DNA from: Salinispirillum sp049115955
GTDB lineage: Bacteria > Pseudomonadota > Gammaproteobacteria > Pseudomonadales > Natronospirillaceae
Length of the DNA stretch: 64,000 nt
Direction of reading: 5' to 3'
NCBI GenBank assembly: GCA_049115955.1
Contig: JAGDZJ010000019.1
Span: forward strand, 62,001-126,000
The notes beneath the pieces were generated by a model. It saw nothing but the letters and a program-made list of their open reading frames with translations, was not told where the DNA came from and made no database searches. This document shows positions 46,721-54,761 of this stretch, piece by piece. Both the position numbers and the translations under genes were made by a program. Numbering within the stretch: position 1 is the first letter of the stretch; every line of letters starts with the position of its first letter.

Positions 46721-47784
46721 GCACCTCACCCAAGCCGCACACCCTGCACGACGCAGACGATTTTCAGCGCCGCGTACTGAACTGGTACGACCAACACGGC
46801 CGCAAGCACTTGCCATGGCAACAAGACCGCAACGCCTACCGAGTGTGGGTGTCGGAAACCATGTTGCAGCAGACGCAAGTCAGCACCGTGATCCCGTATT
46901 TTGAACGCTTTATGGCGCGCTTCCCCGACGTCACCGCGCTGGCCAATGCCCCTATTGATGACGTACTGCATCTGTGGACCGGGCTTGGCTATTACGCACG
47001 CGCCCGTAACCTGCACCGTTGCGCGCAAACCATAGTAAGCAACCACAACGGGGTATTTCCGAATACTGTCGACGCCTTGTGTGAACTGCCGGGCATTGGT
47101 CGCTCAACCGCCGGAGCCATCGTCAGCATGGCGTTTCAGCAACGTGCCGCAATACTGGACGGCAACGTGAAGCGGGTACTCGCACGCCTGCACGCCGTGG
47201 ATGGCTGGCCCGGCACCACCGCTGTGCAGAAAGAACTGTGGCAGATCGCCGAACATTACACGCCGCACGAACGCGTCCAAGACTACACCCAAGTGATGAT
47301 GGACCTCGGCGCCACCCTATGCACCCGCAGCAAGCCACAGTGCACCCAATGCCCCGTGCAAGACCTCTGTGCCGCGCATGCACAAGGCACCCCCACTGCA
47401 TGGCCGCACAGCAAACCGAAAACCATCAAGCCCGTAAAAGCCGCGTGGTTTCTCATGCTGCAACTGCCCGACCAACGCTGTTACCTAACACCACGCCCAC
47501 CCACCGGCCTATGGGGCGGCCTGTGGTGCTTTCCTGAATTCACCAGCAGCGCAGCCTTAGACGACTGGCTACGGCAACAGGGTTACAACCCGGAGCAGCG
47601 AGAAGACTGGAGTGAATTTCGCCACACCTTCAGCCACTTTCATCTGGACATCACACCCGTACATTTGCGAACCTCACACGTTATTAATGTCGAGGAACAG
47701 GGCCAATGGGTACAACCCCACTTAGATGAAGCACTGGGCCTTGCCGCTCCAACCAAGCGCCTTCTGGAGAAGCTTCGCTCATAA
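46717..47784 (+). CDS. mutY: Adenine DNA glycosylase MutY
   Basis: Removes adenine mispaired with 8-oxoguanine. The 355-residue protein has catalytic Glu47 (WVSETMLQQTQV), helix-hairpin-helix LPGIGRSTAGAI (about 124-135), catalytic Asp148 (ILDGNVKRVLAR), the 4Fe-4S loop with Cys202, Cys209, Cys212 and Cys218 in the C-x6-C-x2-C-x5-C pattern, and a C-terminal NUDIX-like domain that reads 8-oxoG (GLWGGLWCFPEF). AsmA-like, mutY and yggX stand together as in pseudomonads. Confidence 0.98.
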   Translation: MSTSPKPHTLHDADDFQRRVLNWYDQHGRKHLPWQQDRNAYRVWVSETMLQQTQVSTVIPYFERFMARFPDVTALANAPIDDVLHLWTGLGYYARARNLHRCAQTIVSNHNGVFPNTVDALCELPGIGRSTAGAIVSMAFQQRAAILDGNVKRVLARLHAVDGWPGTTAVQKELWQIAEHYTPHERVQDYTQVMMDLGATLCTRSKPQCTQCPVQDLCAAHAQGTPTAWPHSKPKTIKPVKAAWFLMLQLPDQRCYLTPRPPTGLWGGLWCFPEFTSSAALDDWLRQQGYNPEQREDWSEFRHTFSHFHLDITPVHLRTSHVINVEEQGQWVQPHLDEALGLAAPTKRLLEKLRS

Positions 47785-47846
47785 CGTAGGAGGTCAGCCC
47801 CCTGGCCGAACAAACAATCCCGTAGGAGGCCAGCCCTCTGGCCGAA
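47785..47846 (+). repeat. REP-like doublet between mutY and yggX
   Basis: Two 26-bp units (47785-47810 and 47821-47846), each beginning CGTAGGAGG and ending CTGGCCGAA, differ at two positions and are spaced 36 bp apart, head to tail. The second contains the perfect stem GGCCAG-CCCT-CTGGCC; the first has GGTCAG. The GTAGGAG head plus short palindrome is the layout of pseudomonad-type REP elements. Each also contains AGGAGG-like sequence but no start follows the first. Confidence 0.75.
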
Positions 47847-47867
47847 AAACTACCATAGGAAAATACC

Positions 47868-48134
47868 ATGACCGTCTTCTGCACCAAATACCAAAAAGAA
47901 CTCCCGGCCCTGCCCAAAGCGCCCTTTCCTGGCCCCAAAGGCCAAAAAATACTCGAAACCGTTTCCCAGCAAGCCTGGGCTGACTGGCAGGCGCACCAAA
48001 CCCGGCTCATCAACGAGAAACACCTCGTTATGACCGACCCCAACGCGCGCAAATACCTGATGGAACAGATGGACAAATTCCTCTCGGGCGACGACTACGA
48101 CCAAGCAGAGGGCTACGTTCCGGAGAATAAATAG
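47868..48134 (+). CDS. yggX: YggX, Fe(2+)-trafficking / oxidative-damage protection protein
   Basis: 88-residue cytoplasmic protein with the family features: conserved Cys5 in TVFCTKYQKELP, PFPGPKGQKI, and WADWQAHQTRLINEKHL. It is thought to protect Fe-S clusters from oxidation and lies in the mutY operon in many gammaproteobacteria; MutY itself is an Fe-S enzyme. The gene is separated from mutY by the REP-like doublet. Confidence 0.96.
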   Translation: MTVFCTKYQKELPALPKAPFPGPKGQKILETVSQQAWADWQAHQTRLINEKHLVMTDPNARKYLMEQMDKFLSGDDYDQAEGYVPENK

Positions 48135-48184
48135 CCAACGAACATATTTTGCCTAAAAAAATCAGTAGCTTAGGCAAAAAGTGG

Positions 48185-48213
48185 TTGACGGCAACGGCAA
48201 AAATCTTTTTAAT
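48185..48213 (+). promoter_or_regulatory. tRNA-Phe promoter
   Basis: -35 TTGACG (48185-48190), 17-bp spacer, -10 TTTAAT (48208-48213), then a GC-rich stretch (ACGCTCCGTCGC) typical of stringently controlled stable RNA promoters. Confidence 0.75.
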
Positions 48214-48233
48214 ACGCTCCGTCGCTAAGACAT

Positions 48234-48309
48234 GCCCAGATAGCTCAGTCGGTAGAGCAGAGGATTGAAAATCCTCGTGTCGGTGGTTCGATTCCGCCTC
48301 TGGGCACCA
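48234..48309 (+). tRNA. tRNA-Phe (GAA)
   Basis: 76-base cloverleaf: acceptor GCCCAGA/TCTGGGC followed by encoded ACCA, D-arm with AGCTCAGTCGGTAGAGC, anticodon stem-loop AGGATTGAAAATCCT with anticodon GAA, and T-arm GGTTCGATTCC. It is very close to E. coli tRNA-Phe. No integrated element follows it. Confidence 0.98.
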
Positions 48310-48318
48310 TCATTAAAG

Positions 48319-48340
48319 CCAGCCTCGTGCTGGTTTTTTT
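48319..48340 (+). terminator. Rho-independent terminator after tRNA-Phe
   Basis: CCAGC-CTCGT-GCTGG followed by seven T residues, ten bases past the tRNA end. Confidence 0.93.
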
Positions 48341-48625
48341 GTGCCTGAAAATCACCGCAATACCACGAATGCCCAGCTATAAAAGCCAATGCGACACAGA
48401 GGCAGAAACTGAGAGCCACCCGCCAACTTTACGACATTTACCTAGAAAGCATCTAAGCTTCGTCTGCATGATCATTCTAAAATGTCTCACCCGAGCACTC
48501 TGGGTTGTCATCAGAATTGTCGTGCTCACAAAAGTTTGTGGAGAAAGACACCAATTGTCAGCCCCTACCAAAGTCATCCATACTCCCCGCAACGGCCTCT
48601 GATACATTAACCACAGGACTCCCCC
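48341..48625 (+). other. Intergenic stretch before the asparaginase gene
   Basis: No coding, RNA or repeat signal was recognised. Near the right end CTGATACATTAA could act as an extended -10 (TGATACATT) for the asparaginase gene, without a good -35. Confidence 0.35.
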
Positions 48626-49636
48626 ATGCCCCACAGCAACCCGACCCTTGTCCATATCACCCGTGGCGGTGCAGTAGAAAGCATGCATCGTGGGCGTGCG
48701 TTGGTGATGCGCAGCAACGGCGATGTGCTGTGGTCGGTGGGTGATGTTGAAGAACTCACCTACCCGCGCTCTGCCATTAAGGCGTTTCAGGCTTTACCGA
48801 TGGTGGCGTCGGGTGCGGTGGAAGCGTTGGGTATCAGCGATGAAGAGCTGGCTCTGTGCTGCGCGTCACACAATGGCGAAGACCGCCACACGGCGGTGGC
48901 CGATGCATTTTTGCAGCGTTTGAACTTGGCGGAGCCCGCTTTTGAATGCGGTACGCACTGGCCGATGGGCCAACAAGCGACGATAGATTTAGCATGGCGT
49001 CACACCAAGCCCGATGCGCGGCATAACAACTGTTCGGGCAAGCATTTGGGGATGCTGGCACTGGCAGTGCACAAAGGTTGGAACACCCAAGGCTATGTGA
49101 AACCGGAACATCCGGTGCAGCAGGCAATTAAGGCCTGTATCGAAGACTGTTGCACTACATCGCTCGACGGTGTGCCGCTGTCACCCGACGGCTGTACGGC
49201 GCCAACTTGGGCCATGCCGCTGCATCGTTTAGCCTTGGGGTTTGCGCGCTTCGCTGACCAGTCGCAGTTGCCCGCGCAATACCAAGCCGCAGCGCGAGCG
49301 TTACATCGTGCGGCAACCCAGCACCCGTTTTTGGTGGCAGGGACAGAACGTTATTGCACCGAGGTCATGGCGGCCTTGGGTGATGAGGCATTCCTGAAAG
49401 TCGGTGCGGAAGGCGTATACATTGCGGCGCTGCCACGGCTTAAACTGGGCGTGGCCATTAAGATGGATTCTGGCTCGGCGCCTGCCGCTGAGGTGGCAAT
49501 GAGTGCTATCCTTAGGCAACTGGGCTTTGATCTGCCGGAAAAGTGGCAATCTGTGGCGTTGCGCAATCGCAACGGGCTATTAACAGGCGCAATTGCGCCG
49601 GTTGAATCGGCCTACGCCGACCTGAAGTTAGCCTAA
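48626..49636 (+). CDS. Asparaginase, Rhizobium-type (Asparaginase_II family)
   Basis: 336-residue cytoplasmic protein of the class related to Rhizobium etli AnsA, unlike the E. coli threonine-type enzymes. Visible family motifs: RGGAVESMHRG near the start, CASHNGEDRHTAVADAFL, HNNCSGKHLGMLALA and MDSGSAPAAEVAM. AGGA precedes the ATG. The predicted reaction is L-asparagine to aspartate plus ammonia. It is the first of a plus-strand series with a DUF2750 gene and a class II amidotransferase, both nearby without overlap. Confidence 0.85.
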   Translation: MPHSNPTLVHITRGGAVESMHRGRALVMRSNGDVLWSVGDVEELTYPRSAIKAFQALPMVASGAVEALGISDEELALCCASHNGEDRHTAVADAFLQRLNLAEPAFECGTHWPMGQQATIDLAWRHTKPDARHNNCSGKHLGMLALAVHKGWNTQGYVKPEHPVQQAIKACIEDCCTTSLDGVPLSPDGCTAPTWAMPLHRLALGFARFADQSQLPAQYQAAARALHRAATQHPFLVAGTERYCTEVMAALGDEAFLKVGAEGVYIAALPRLKLGVAIKMDSGSAPAAEVAMSAILRQLGFDLPEKWQSVALRNRNGLLTGAIAPVESAYADLKLA

Positions 49637-49665
49637 ATTATATTTATTGTTTTAGTGGAGAGCGC

Positions 49666-50052
49666 ATGACCAACCCCATGACCGCCGACGAACAGCAAGC
49701 CATTGTGCAGTTGTCCGCCGAAGAGCGTTTTGAGTATTTTCTGGAACAAGCAGTAGCCACCGGCTGCGTTTGGACGCTGCGCGGTGATGATGGCGGTGTC
49801 TTGATGTCAGCCGAAGGCAAAGAATGCATGCCGGTTTGGCCAAGTGAAGCCTTTGCCGCAATCTGGGCGATGGACGACTGGGCCGACTGCGCGCCCTTTA
49901 TGATTGATTTGGACGCGTGGATGCAACGCTGGTTGCCCGGTATGCAAACCGATGGTTTGAGCGTTGTGGTGTTTCCGGACGACGCCGAAGAAGGCTTGGT
50001 GCTGCGCCCGAAAGAATTGAAGAAAGCCATGCAAGAGACGCAGCAGGGGTAA
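49666..50052 (+). CDS. DUF2750 domain protein
   Basis: 128-residue acidic cytoplasmic protein. It has the DUF2750 pattern: LSAEERFEYFLEQAV, VWTLR, a LPxWP-like CMPVWPSEAFAA, WADCAPFMIDLDAWMQRWLPGM and VVVFPDDAEEGLVLRP. GTGGAGAG lies just before the ATG. The family's function is unknown. It ends 6 bases before the amidotransferase-like gene, so the two are probably co-expressed. Confidence 0.8.
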   Translation: MTNPMTADEQQAIVQLSAEERFEYFLEQAVATGCVWTLRGDDGGVLMSAEGKECMPVWPSEAFAAIWAMDDWADCAPFMIDLDAWMQRWLPGMQTDGLSVVVFPDDAEEGLVLRPKELKKAMQETQQG

Positions 50053-50058
50053 TCGATC

Positions 50059-50868
50059 GTGTGTGAATTGCTGGGTATGAGCGCCAACGTCCCCACTGAT
50101 ATGTGTTTCAGCTTTACCGGTTTGACCCGCCGTGGCGGTGGTACTGGCCCGCATAAAGATGGCTGGGGTGTGGCGTTTTACGAAGGTGTGGGAGTGAAAA
50201 CCTTTCACGAATCGCTCGCCAGTGCGGACTCACGCATTGCCGAGATCGTAAAGTCACATCCAATGAAGACCCAAGTCGGTATCTGCCATATACGCCAGGC
50301 AAATGTCGGTGATGTTTGCCTGGCCAACACCCACCCTTTCATTCGCGAGCTGTGGGGTAAATACTGGACCTTTGCCCATAATGGCCAGCTTAAGTCGTTC
50401 ACTCCCCGGGACGGAACGTACGAGCCTGTGGGAACTACCGACAGTGAGGCTATTTTCTGCGACCTGCTAAACCAATTACGAGACAACCATCATCGGCATC
50501 TGCCCGAGGCTGAACTGGTCCGCTTTTTGGTCGAGCGCAGTACCGCCTATGCCCAGCAAGGCGTGTTCAACCTGTTGTTTAGCAATGGCGACTGGTTGTT
50601 TACCTTTTGTACCACCAAGATGGCCTGCATCACGCGCCGTGCGCCCTTTGGCCCGGCACGACTGAAAGACGACGAAATGGTGGTGGACTTCGGCACCGAA
50701 ACAACACCGGACGATGTGGTGAGCGTGATTGTGACCGAACCACTGACGGCGGATGAAATATGGGATATATACCAACCCGGCGAATGGCGTTTTTGGCGTG
50801 CCGGTGAGGCTGTTCAGCAGGGCATGGTATCTGTGCCTGCTTATCCACGCCCTGCCGTCACCCAGTAA
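50059..50868 (+). CDS. Class II glutamine amidotransferase-like protein (YafJ family)
   Basis: 269-residue protein starting GTG-TGT, so that after removal of Met the nucleophile Cys2 (CELLGMSANVPT) is N-terminal as in Ntn hydrolases. Other marks: KDGWGVAFYEG, HIRQANVG, NTHPF and FAHNGQL (the NG of the oxyanion hole). No synthase domain is fused, so the ammonia acceptor is unknown. The preceding AGGGG serves as ribosome site. Confidence 0.9.
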   Translation: MCELLGMSANVPTDMCFSFTGLTRRGGGTGPHKDGWGVAFYEGVGVKTFHESLASADSRIAEIVKSHPMKTQVGICHIRQANVGDVCLANTHPFIRELWGKYWTFAHNGQLKSFTPRDGTYEPVGTTDSEAIFCDLLNQLRDNHHRHLPEAELVRFLVERSTAYAQQGVFNLLFSNGDWLFTFCTTKMACITRRAPFGPARLKDDEMVVDFGTETTPDDVVSVIVTEPLTADEIWDIYQPGEWRFWRAGEAVQQGMVSVPAYPRPAVTQ

Positions 50869-50988
50869 ACAGAATTTGCCAATTTGTGCTTTCTTGTCAC
50901 AAGTCTTTTCAACCCCCACCAACCTCCATCTGGACTCTGGCGAAAAAGTTCGTATCATGCCCCACTGCTTCATTTCGAGGGCGATTCC

Positions 50989-51585
50989 ATGCTGATGTGG
51001 AACCAACGTTACGCCACGGAAGAATACGCATACGGTAAGGAACCCAACGATTTTTTACGGCGCACCGCCGACGACATCCCGCCTGGGCGCATTTTGTGTC
51101 TGGCTGAGGGTGAAGGGCGCAATGCAGTTTATCTGGCCCAACAAGGCTGGAAAGTAACCGCTGTCGATATCTCTGAAGTGGGTTTAGCCAAAGCACAACG
51201 CTTGGCAGCGGAACGCGGCGTGCACATTGAAACGGTTCAGGCCGACTTGGCCGATTTCACCATTGAGCCCAATAGCTGGGAAGCCGTGGTCAGCATTTTC
51301 TGTCACCTACCAGCGGACATTCGCGTGCCTCTGCATGAGCGCGTGGTCTCCGGTTTAAAACCCGGTGGCACATTGGTTTTAGAAGCCTATCACCCGCGCC
51401 AAGTAGAATTGGGTACTGGCGGCCCTAAGACACCCGAACTGCTGGCCGACCTCAATACTCTACGTGCCGAACTGCGCGGCATGAACCTGCAACTCATGCA
51501 GGAAATTGAGCGCCCCGTGCAAGAAGGCATTTATCACCAAGGCGAGAGCGCCGTGGTGCAGATATTAGGCTTTAAACCGCACTAA
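50989..51585 (+). CDS. SAM-dependent methyltransferase, TehB-like
   Basis: 198-residue class I methyltransferase: WNQRYATEEYAYGKEPNDFL, motif I ILCLAEGEGRNAVYLAQQ, VTAVDISEVGLAKAQ (acidic end of beta2) and LKPGGTLVLEAYHP. In the usual pattern motif I is LDLGCGxGRN; here AEGEGRN, which is common in this subfamily. The frame opens at 50884, but GAGGG about 8 bases before ATG 50989 sets the start. Similar proteins are annotated as tellurite-resistance or thiopurine-type methyltransferases; substrate unknown. Confidence 0.85.
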   Translation: MLMWNQRYATEEYAYGKEPNDFLRRTADDIPPGRILCLAEGEGRNAVYLAQQGWKVTAVDISEVGLAKAQRLAAERGVHIETVQADLADFTIEPNSWEAVVSIFCHLPADIRVPLHERVVSGLKPGGTLVLEAYHPRQVELGTGGPKTPELLADLNTLRAELRGMNLQLMQEIERPVQEGIYHQGESAVVQILGFKPH

Positions 51586-51688
51586 ACAGCGTGTTTCACG
51601 TAAATTGCACCGAGAACGGGGAGACTGGCGGTGCAATTCCGGTTATCTTTACGGTACAGCATTACGATTGACTCGATTAAGGATATCG

Positions 51689-53335
51689 ATGTACTCCGCA
51701 ACCCATATTTACCGCATTAGCCTTATGTGCAGCCTAGCGTTCATTTTGGTTGCCTGCTCGGGACGTTCATCGACCCCACTCGACTTACCCACACGCACCC
51801 AAATGGCCTCGACGGTGCAAGAACAGGTCGAGCTAATGCTTTCCGCGTTTTCGCCCATTGCCGGGCAAGCACTGCCAAACGAGAATGTGTTGGCCGTGTA
51901 CGAAAAGCGCAACTACAACCCCATATGGATACACCAAAAACAGCTCAGCCCTGCCCTATGGGAATTGCTGGCGCAACTCGACACCGCACACGCCCAAGGG
52001 CTCAATCCGGTGCATTACCATACCGCTATTTTGCGCGAGTATCTGAGCATCGAACGCCCAACCCAACAACAGTTGGCCGAACTGGATGTCATAGCGACGA
52101 CAGCGCTGCAAAACTACGCGCACGACCTAAACGTCGGACGTTACGACCCCCGCATGATCGACACCAACTGGCAGCTCGATAGCCCCAGCGATACCTGGAT
52201 GCGCATTTTTGAACTGCCTTCGGCGCAGCAGATGGTCGACTATCTACCGAACTTGGCTCCCGCGCATGCCGACTACCAAATTCTGCAACGCTGGTACGTC
52301 TACTATCGAGACCTAAACCAGCGTGAACGTGATATTCGCGTACCCGGCGGCGTATTGATGATGCAAGGCGAGCGCGGGGCGCATGTGGCCTTGTTGCGTG
52401 CCCGACTGGCGCAAACGGGTGATCTGCGCAATGGTACACGCAGCACCGCTGACGACGTATTTGACGTACGACTGAAACAAGCGGTGATGAACTTCCAGCA
52501 ACGGCATTATTTGAATGCAGATGGACGCGTTGGCAGCCAAACGCTGGCCGCGTTGAACGTACCGCTCAGTCAGCGCGCCGAGCAGATTCGCTACAACTTA
52601 GAGCGCTGGCGTTGGCTACCTTCGGAACTGGAAGACGACCGAATTTGGGTCGACCTAACCGACTACCAAGTGCACATTCACTTGAATGGCGAACACCACA
52701 GCATGCGCGCGGTGATCGGCTCGCCGGAACATCGCACTGCCGTGTTCCAAGGCAACATGACCTACTTTGAAGTGAATCCAACCTGGCGCGTGCCGCATCG
52801 TATTGCCACCGAAGTGCTGTTGCCGCAGATTCAACGCGATCCGAATTACTTGGCGCGTAACGGCTACCAAGTGTTTCAGGGCTGGACGGCCGGCGCTGCA
52901 CCGCTTGACCCTGCCACCATCGACTGGCGCGCTCTGAACGCCAGCACGATGCGCTATCGCTTAGAGCAGTTACCGGATGAAGGCAACGCCATGGGGCGCT
53001 ATAAGTTTATGTTCCCTAATCGCAATGCCATCTACCTGCACGACACGCCGGAACAACGGCACTTCAATCTGCGTAGCCGGGCCTACAGCGCGGGCTGTAT
53101 TCGCCTGGAGAACCCCGATCTGCTGGCCGATTTGCTGGTCGCCAATGGCCGCAACGTGAGGCACCTTGCCAGCGCTCGCGCCAGCGATGACACCGCAGTC
53201 ATTGGACTCGACGCACCTATTCCAGTGTATCTGGTCTACTTCACGGTCGCCCCCGATGCGCAAGGTATGCCGGTTTTCCGGCCGGATGTGTATGAACGCG
53301 ATATCTTAATGGCAGAAGCCATGGGCCGCGTGTAA
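51689..53335 (+). CDS. L,D-transpeptidase lipoprotein (LdtD/YcbB-like)
   Basis: 548-residue envelope protein that forms 3-3 cross-links in peptidoglycan. A signal peptide ends in lipobox ILVAC (Cys23). Then come a helical region (50-230), a peptidoglycan-binding-1 domain (about 240-290; VALLRARLAQTGDL, FQQRHYLNADGRVGSQTLAALN) and a YkuD catalytic domain (about 315-490) with the active Cys470 in YSAGCIRLENPDLL. AAGGA precedes ATG 51689. LdtD of E. coli is similarly large but not a lipoprotein; the lipobox is the odd feature. Confidence 0.9.
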   Translation: MYSATHIYRISLMCSLAFILVACSGRSSTPLDLPTRTQMASTVQEQVELMLSAFSPIAGQALPNENVLAVYEKRNYNPIWIHQKQLSPALWELLAQLDTAHAQGLNPVHYHTAILREYLSIERPTQQQLAELDVIATTALQNYAHDLNVGRYDPRMIDTNWQLDSPSDTWMRIFELPSAQQMVDYLPNLAPAHADYQILQRWYVYYRDLNQRERDIRVPGGVLMMQGERGAHVALLRARLAQTGDLRNGTRSTADDVFDVRLKQAVMNFQQRHYLNADGRVGSQTLAALNVPLSQRAEQIRYNLERWRWLPSELEDDRIWVDLTDYQVHIHLNGEHHSMRAVIGSPEHRTAVFQGNMTYFEVNPTWRVPHRIATEVLLPQIQRDPNYLARNGYQVFQGWTAGAAPLDPATIDWRALNASTMRYRLEQLPDEGNAMGRYKFMFPNRNAIYLHDTPEQRHFNLRSRAYSAGCIRLENPDLLADLLVANGRNVRHLASARASDDTAVIGLDAPIPVYLVYFTVAPDAQGMPVFRPDVYERDILMAEAMGRV

Positions 53336-53344
53336 AAACTGTGC

Positions 53345-53375
53345 TTGACCTTCCACCAACGGAAAGGTTTAGACT
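53345..53375 (+). promoter_or_regulatory. CueR/MerR-type promoter of the copper cassette
   Basis: -35 TTGACC (53345-53350), a long 19-bp spacer and -10 TAGACT (53370-53375). The spacer contains ACCTTCC...GGAAAGGT, close to the CueR dyad of copA-type promoters. The over-long spacer is the hallmark of activation by MerR-family metal sensors through DNA untwisting. No CueR gene lies in the window. Confidence 0.85.
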
Positions 53376-53410
53376 ACTATTATAACCACTTCGATACCGA
53401 TGCTAACGTC

Positions 53411-53767
53411 ATGACGCTGCACCGCAAGAACCGACCATTAAATCGTTTGATGACTGCGCTGTTGGTGCTGGTCATCGCGGTTGTGGGTCCGGTGCAGGCA
53501 TCCATTCATGCAGGCGCCATGGCCAGCCAAGACCTGTCCGGTATGCAGCACAGCCATCATGTCGAACATCATGATTCAATCGCAACCAACACTGATCACA
53601 CGCACAGCGACAGCCCTTGTGCTGAACTCTGCTTGCAAGTGTCCCTTGTACCTAGGGTGAACATCGCGCCTAGCGTGCAAACATCAACCTCCGCGCCAAC
53701 GATGACAGCAGGGGTACCCTTGAGTCTGGCTGAGCCTTCCGTACCACCGCCTCGAAACCTGTTCTAG
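53411..53767 (+). CDS. Small exported His/Met-containing protein, probably copper-linked
   Basis: 118 residues from ATG 53411. Signal peptide about 1-31 (LMTALLVLVIAVVGPVQAS); the mature part has MASQDLSGMQHSHHVEHHD, then HTHSDSPCAELCLQ with two cysteines, all potential copper ligands, and a Pro/Ser-rich tail. A longer frame begins inside the -35 element and is not real. No domain family was recognised beyond resemblance to short DUF2946-type copper-associated proteins. First gene after the CueR-type promoter. Confidence 0.72.
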   Translation: MTLHRKNRPLNRLMTALLVLVIAVVGPVQASIHAGAMASQDLSGMQHSHHVEHHDSIATNTDHTHSDSPCAELCLQVSLVPRVNIAPSVQTSTSAPTMTAGVPLSLAEPSVPPPRNLF

Positions 53768-53904
53768 CCATCACCCTTTACGCTCAAATGCAGCTATTTG
53801 CTGCAGCGCTGAGCAAACACGATGACTTTTAATTTAATTGCAGTTGCGACCGTTCGCCATTTGCTGGCGTCCGTGGCACCCGCCATTTGAACAGGAATAC
53901 GACC

Positions 53905-54648
53905 ATGAACTTTGCACCTAAAAAACTCACCCTTGTTACGCTCTTAGCGTTGTCTGCGACTGCCGTTGCGGGCTGTGCGCAGCCAAGCCACGATGATCAT
54001 CATACGGGGGAAGCGGGTCGCTCGACCATGATGATGAATCATGAGCAGTCTGGTCAGCGCGGCATGATGAACCACGAGATGATGCATGGTGATCATCCGA
54101 TGGAACAAATGCATGAGATGCACCAGAGCCATGCTGGACATGCCTTTACGCAAGACAATCAACGCATGATGCAAGACATGCACAGCATGGAAGTGACCGG
54201 CGACGTCGACTACGATTTCGTCCGCGGCATGATCCCACACCATCAAGGTGCCATTGATATGGCGCAAACGTTGCTCGCTGAAGGGACAGACGCTGAATTG
54301 CTGGCGCTGGCTGAGGAAATCATTGCCGCCCAGCAAACAGAAATCGCAGACATGGAAGCCTGGCTGGCAGCCTATGGTGATCCGCGCATTGGAAGCCAAG
54401 CAGCAGACATTCGTGCGGGCTATGAACGCACAAACAACCGGATGATGCGCGACATGAACATCGCCCCCAGCGGCGACGTTAATCGTGATTTCGTGTTGGG
54501 TATGATCCCCCACCATGAAGCGGCCATTGATATGGCGTATATTCTGCTGCGTTACAGTGACGACAGCGAACTGCGCACGCTCGCAGAGGCGGTGATTCGG
54601 GAACAAGAGCGGGAAATTCGCACCATGCGCGCATGGCTTGAGCAATAA
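53905..54648 (+). CDS. Double-DUF305 lipoprotein, metal-linked
   Basis: 247-residue protein: signal peptide with VAGC lipobox (about residue 23), a Met/His-rich linker (HDDHHTGEAG, MMNHEMMHGDHPMEQMHEM), then two DUF305 modules (about 95-160 and 175-247). Each has the signature DFVxGMIPHHxxAIDMA (DFVRGMIPHHQGAIDMA; DFVLGMIPHHEAAIDMA). DUF305 is a four-helix ferritin-like family common in copper-resistance loci. AGGA precedes ATG 53905; a TTG at 53887 is the alternative. The 53768-53904 spacer shows no clear promoter. Confidence 0.85.
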   Translation: MNFAPKKLTLVTLLALSATAVAGCAQPSHDDHHTGEAGRSTMMMNHEQSGQRGMMNHEMMHGDHPMEQMHEMHQSHAGHAFTQDNQRMMQDMHSMEVTGDVDYDFVRGMIPHHQGAIDMAQTLLAEGTDAELLALAEEIIAAQQTEIADMEAWLAAYGDPRIGSQAADIRAGYERTNNRMMRDMNIAPSGDVNRDFVLGMIPHHEAAIDMAYILLRYSDDSELRTLAEAVIREQEREIRTMRAWLEQ

Positions 54649-54677
54649 CCGAGCTGACACATTAGCCTAACGAGACC

Positions 54678-54716
54678 GGGCCGGAGCGACTGCATTGACC
54701 GAGGCGACTCCGGCCC
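54678..54716 (+). terminator. Hairpin between the DUF305 and DUF411 genes
   Basis: GGGCCGGAG pairs with CTCCGGCCC around a 21-base loop, 30 bases after the DUF305 stop. No T-run; it may be a weak terminator or RNA stability element reducing DUF411 expression. Confidence 0.5.
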
Positions 54717-54761
54717 ACTAAGCTCACCATCTAATGACTATTTTATACGAGGCACACAGTC

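Noticed and set aside
48234..48309. tRNA-Phe as an integration site of a genomic island
   Set aside because: A clean terminator follows directly, no integrase and no repeat of the tRNA 3' end was noticed downstream.
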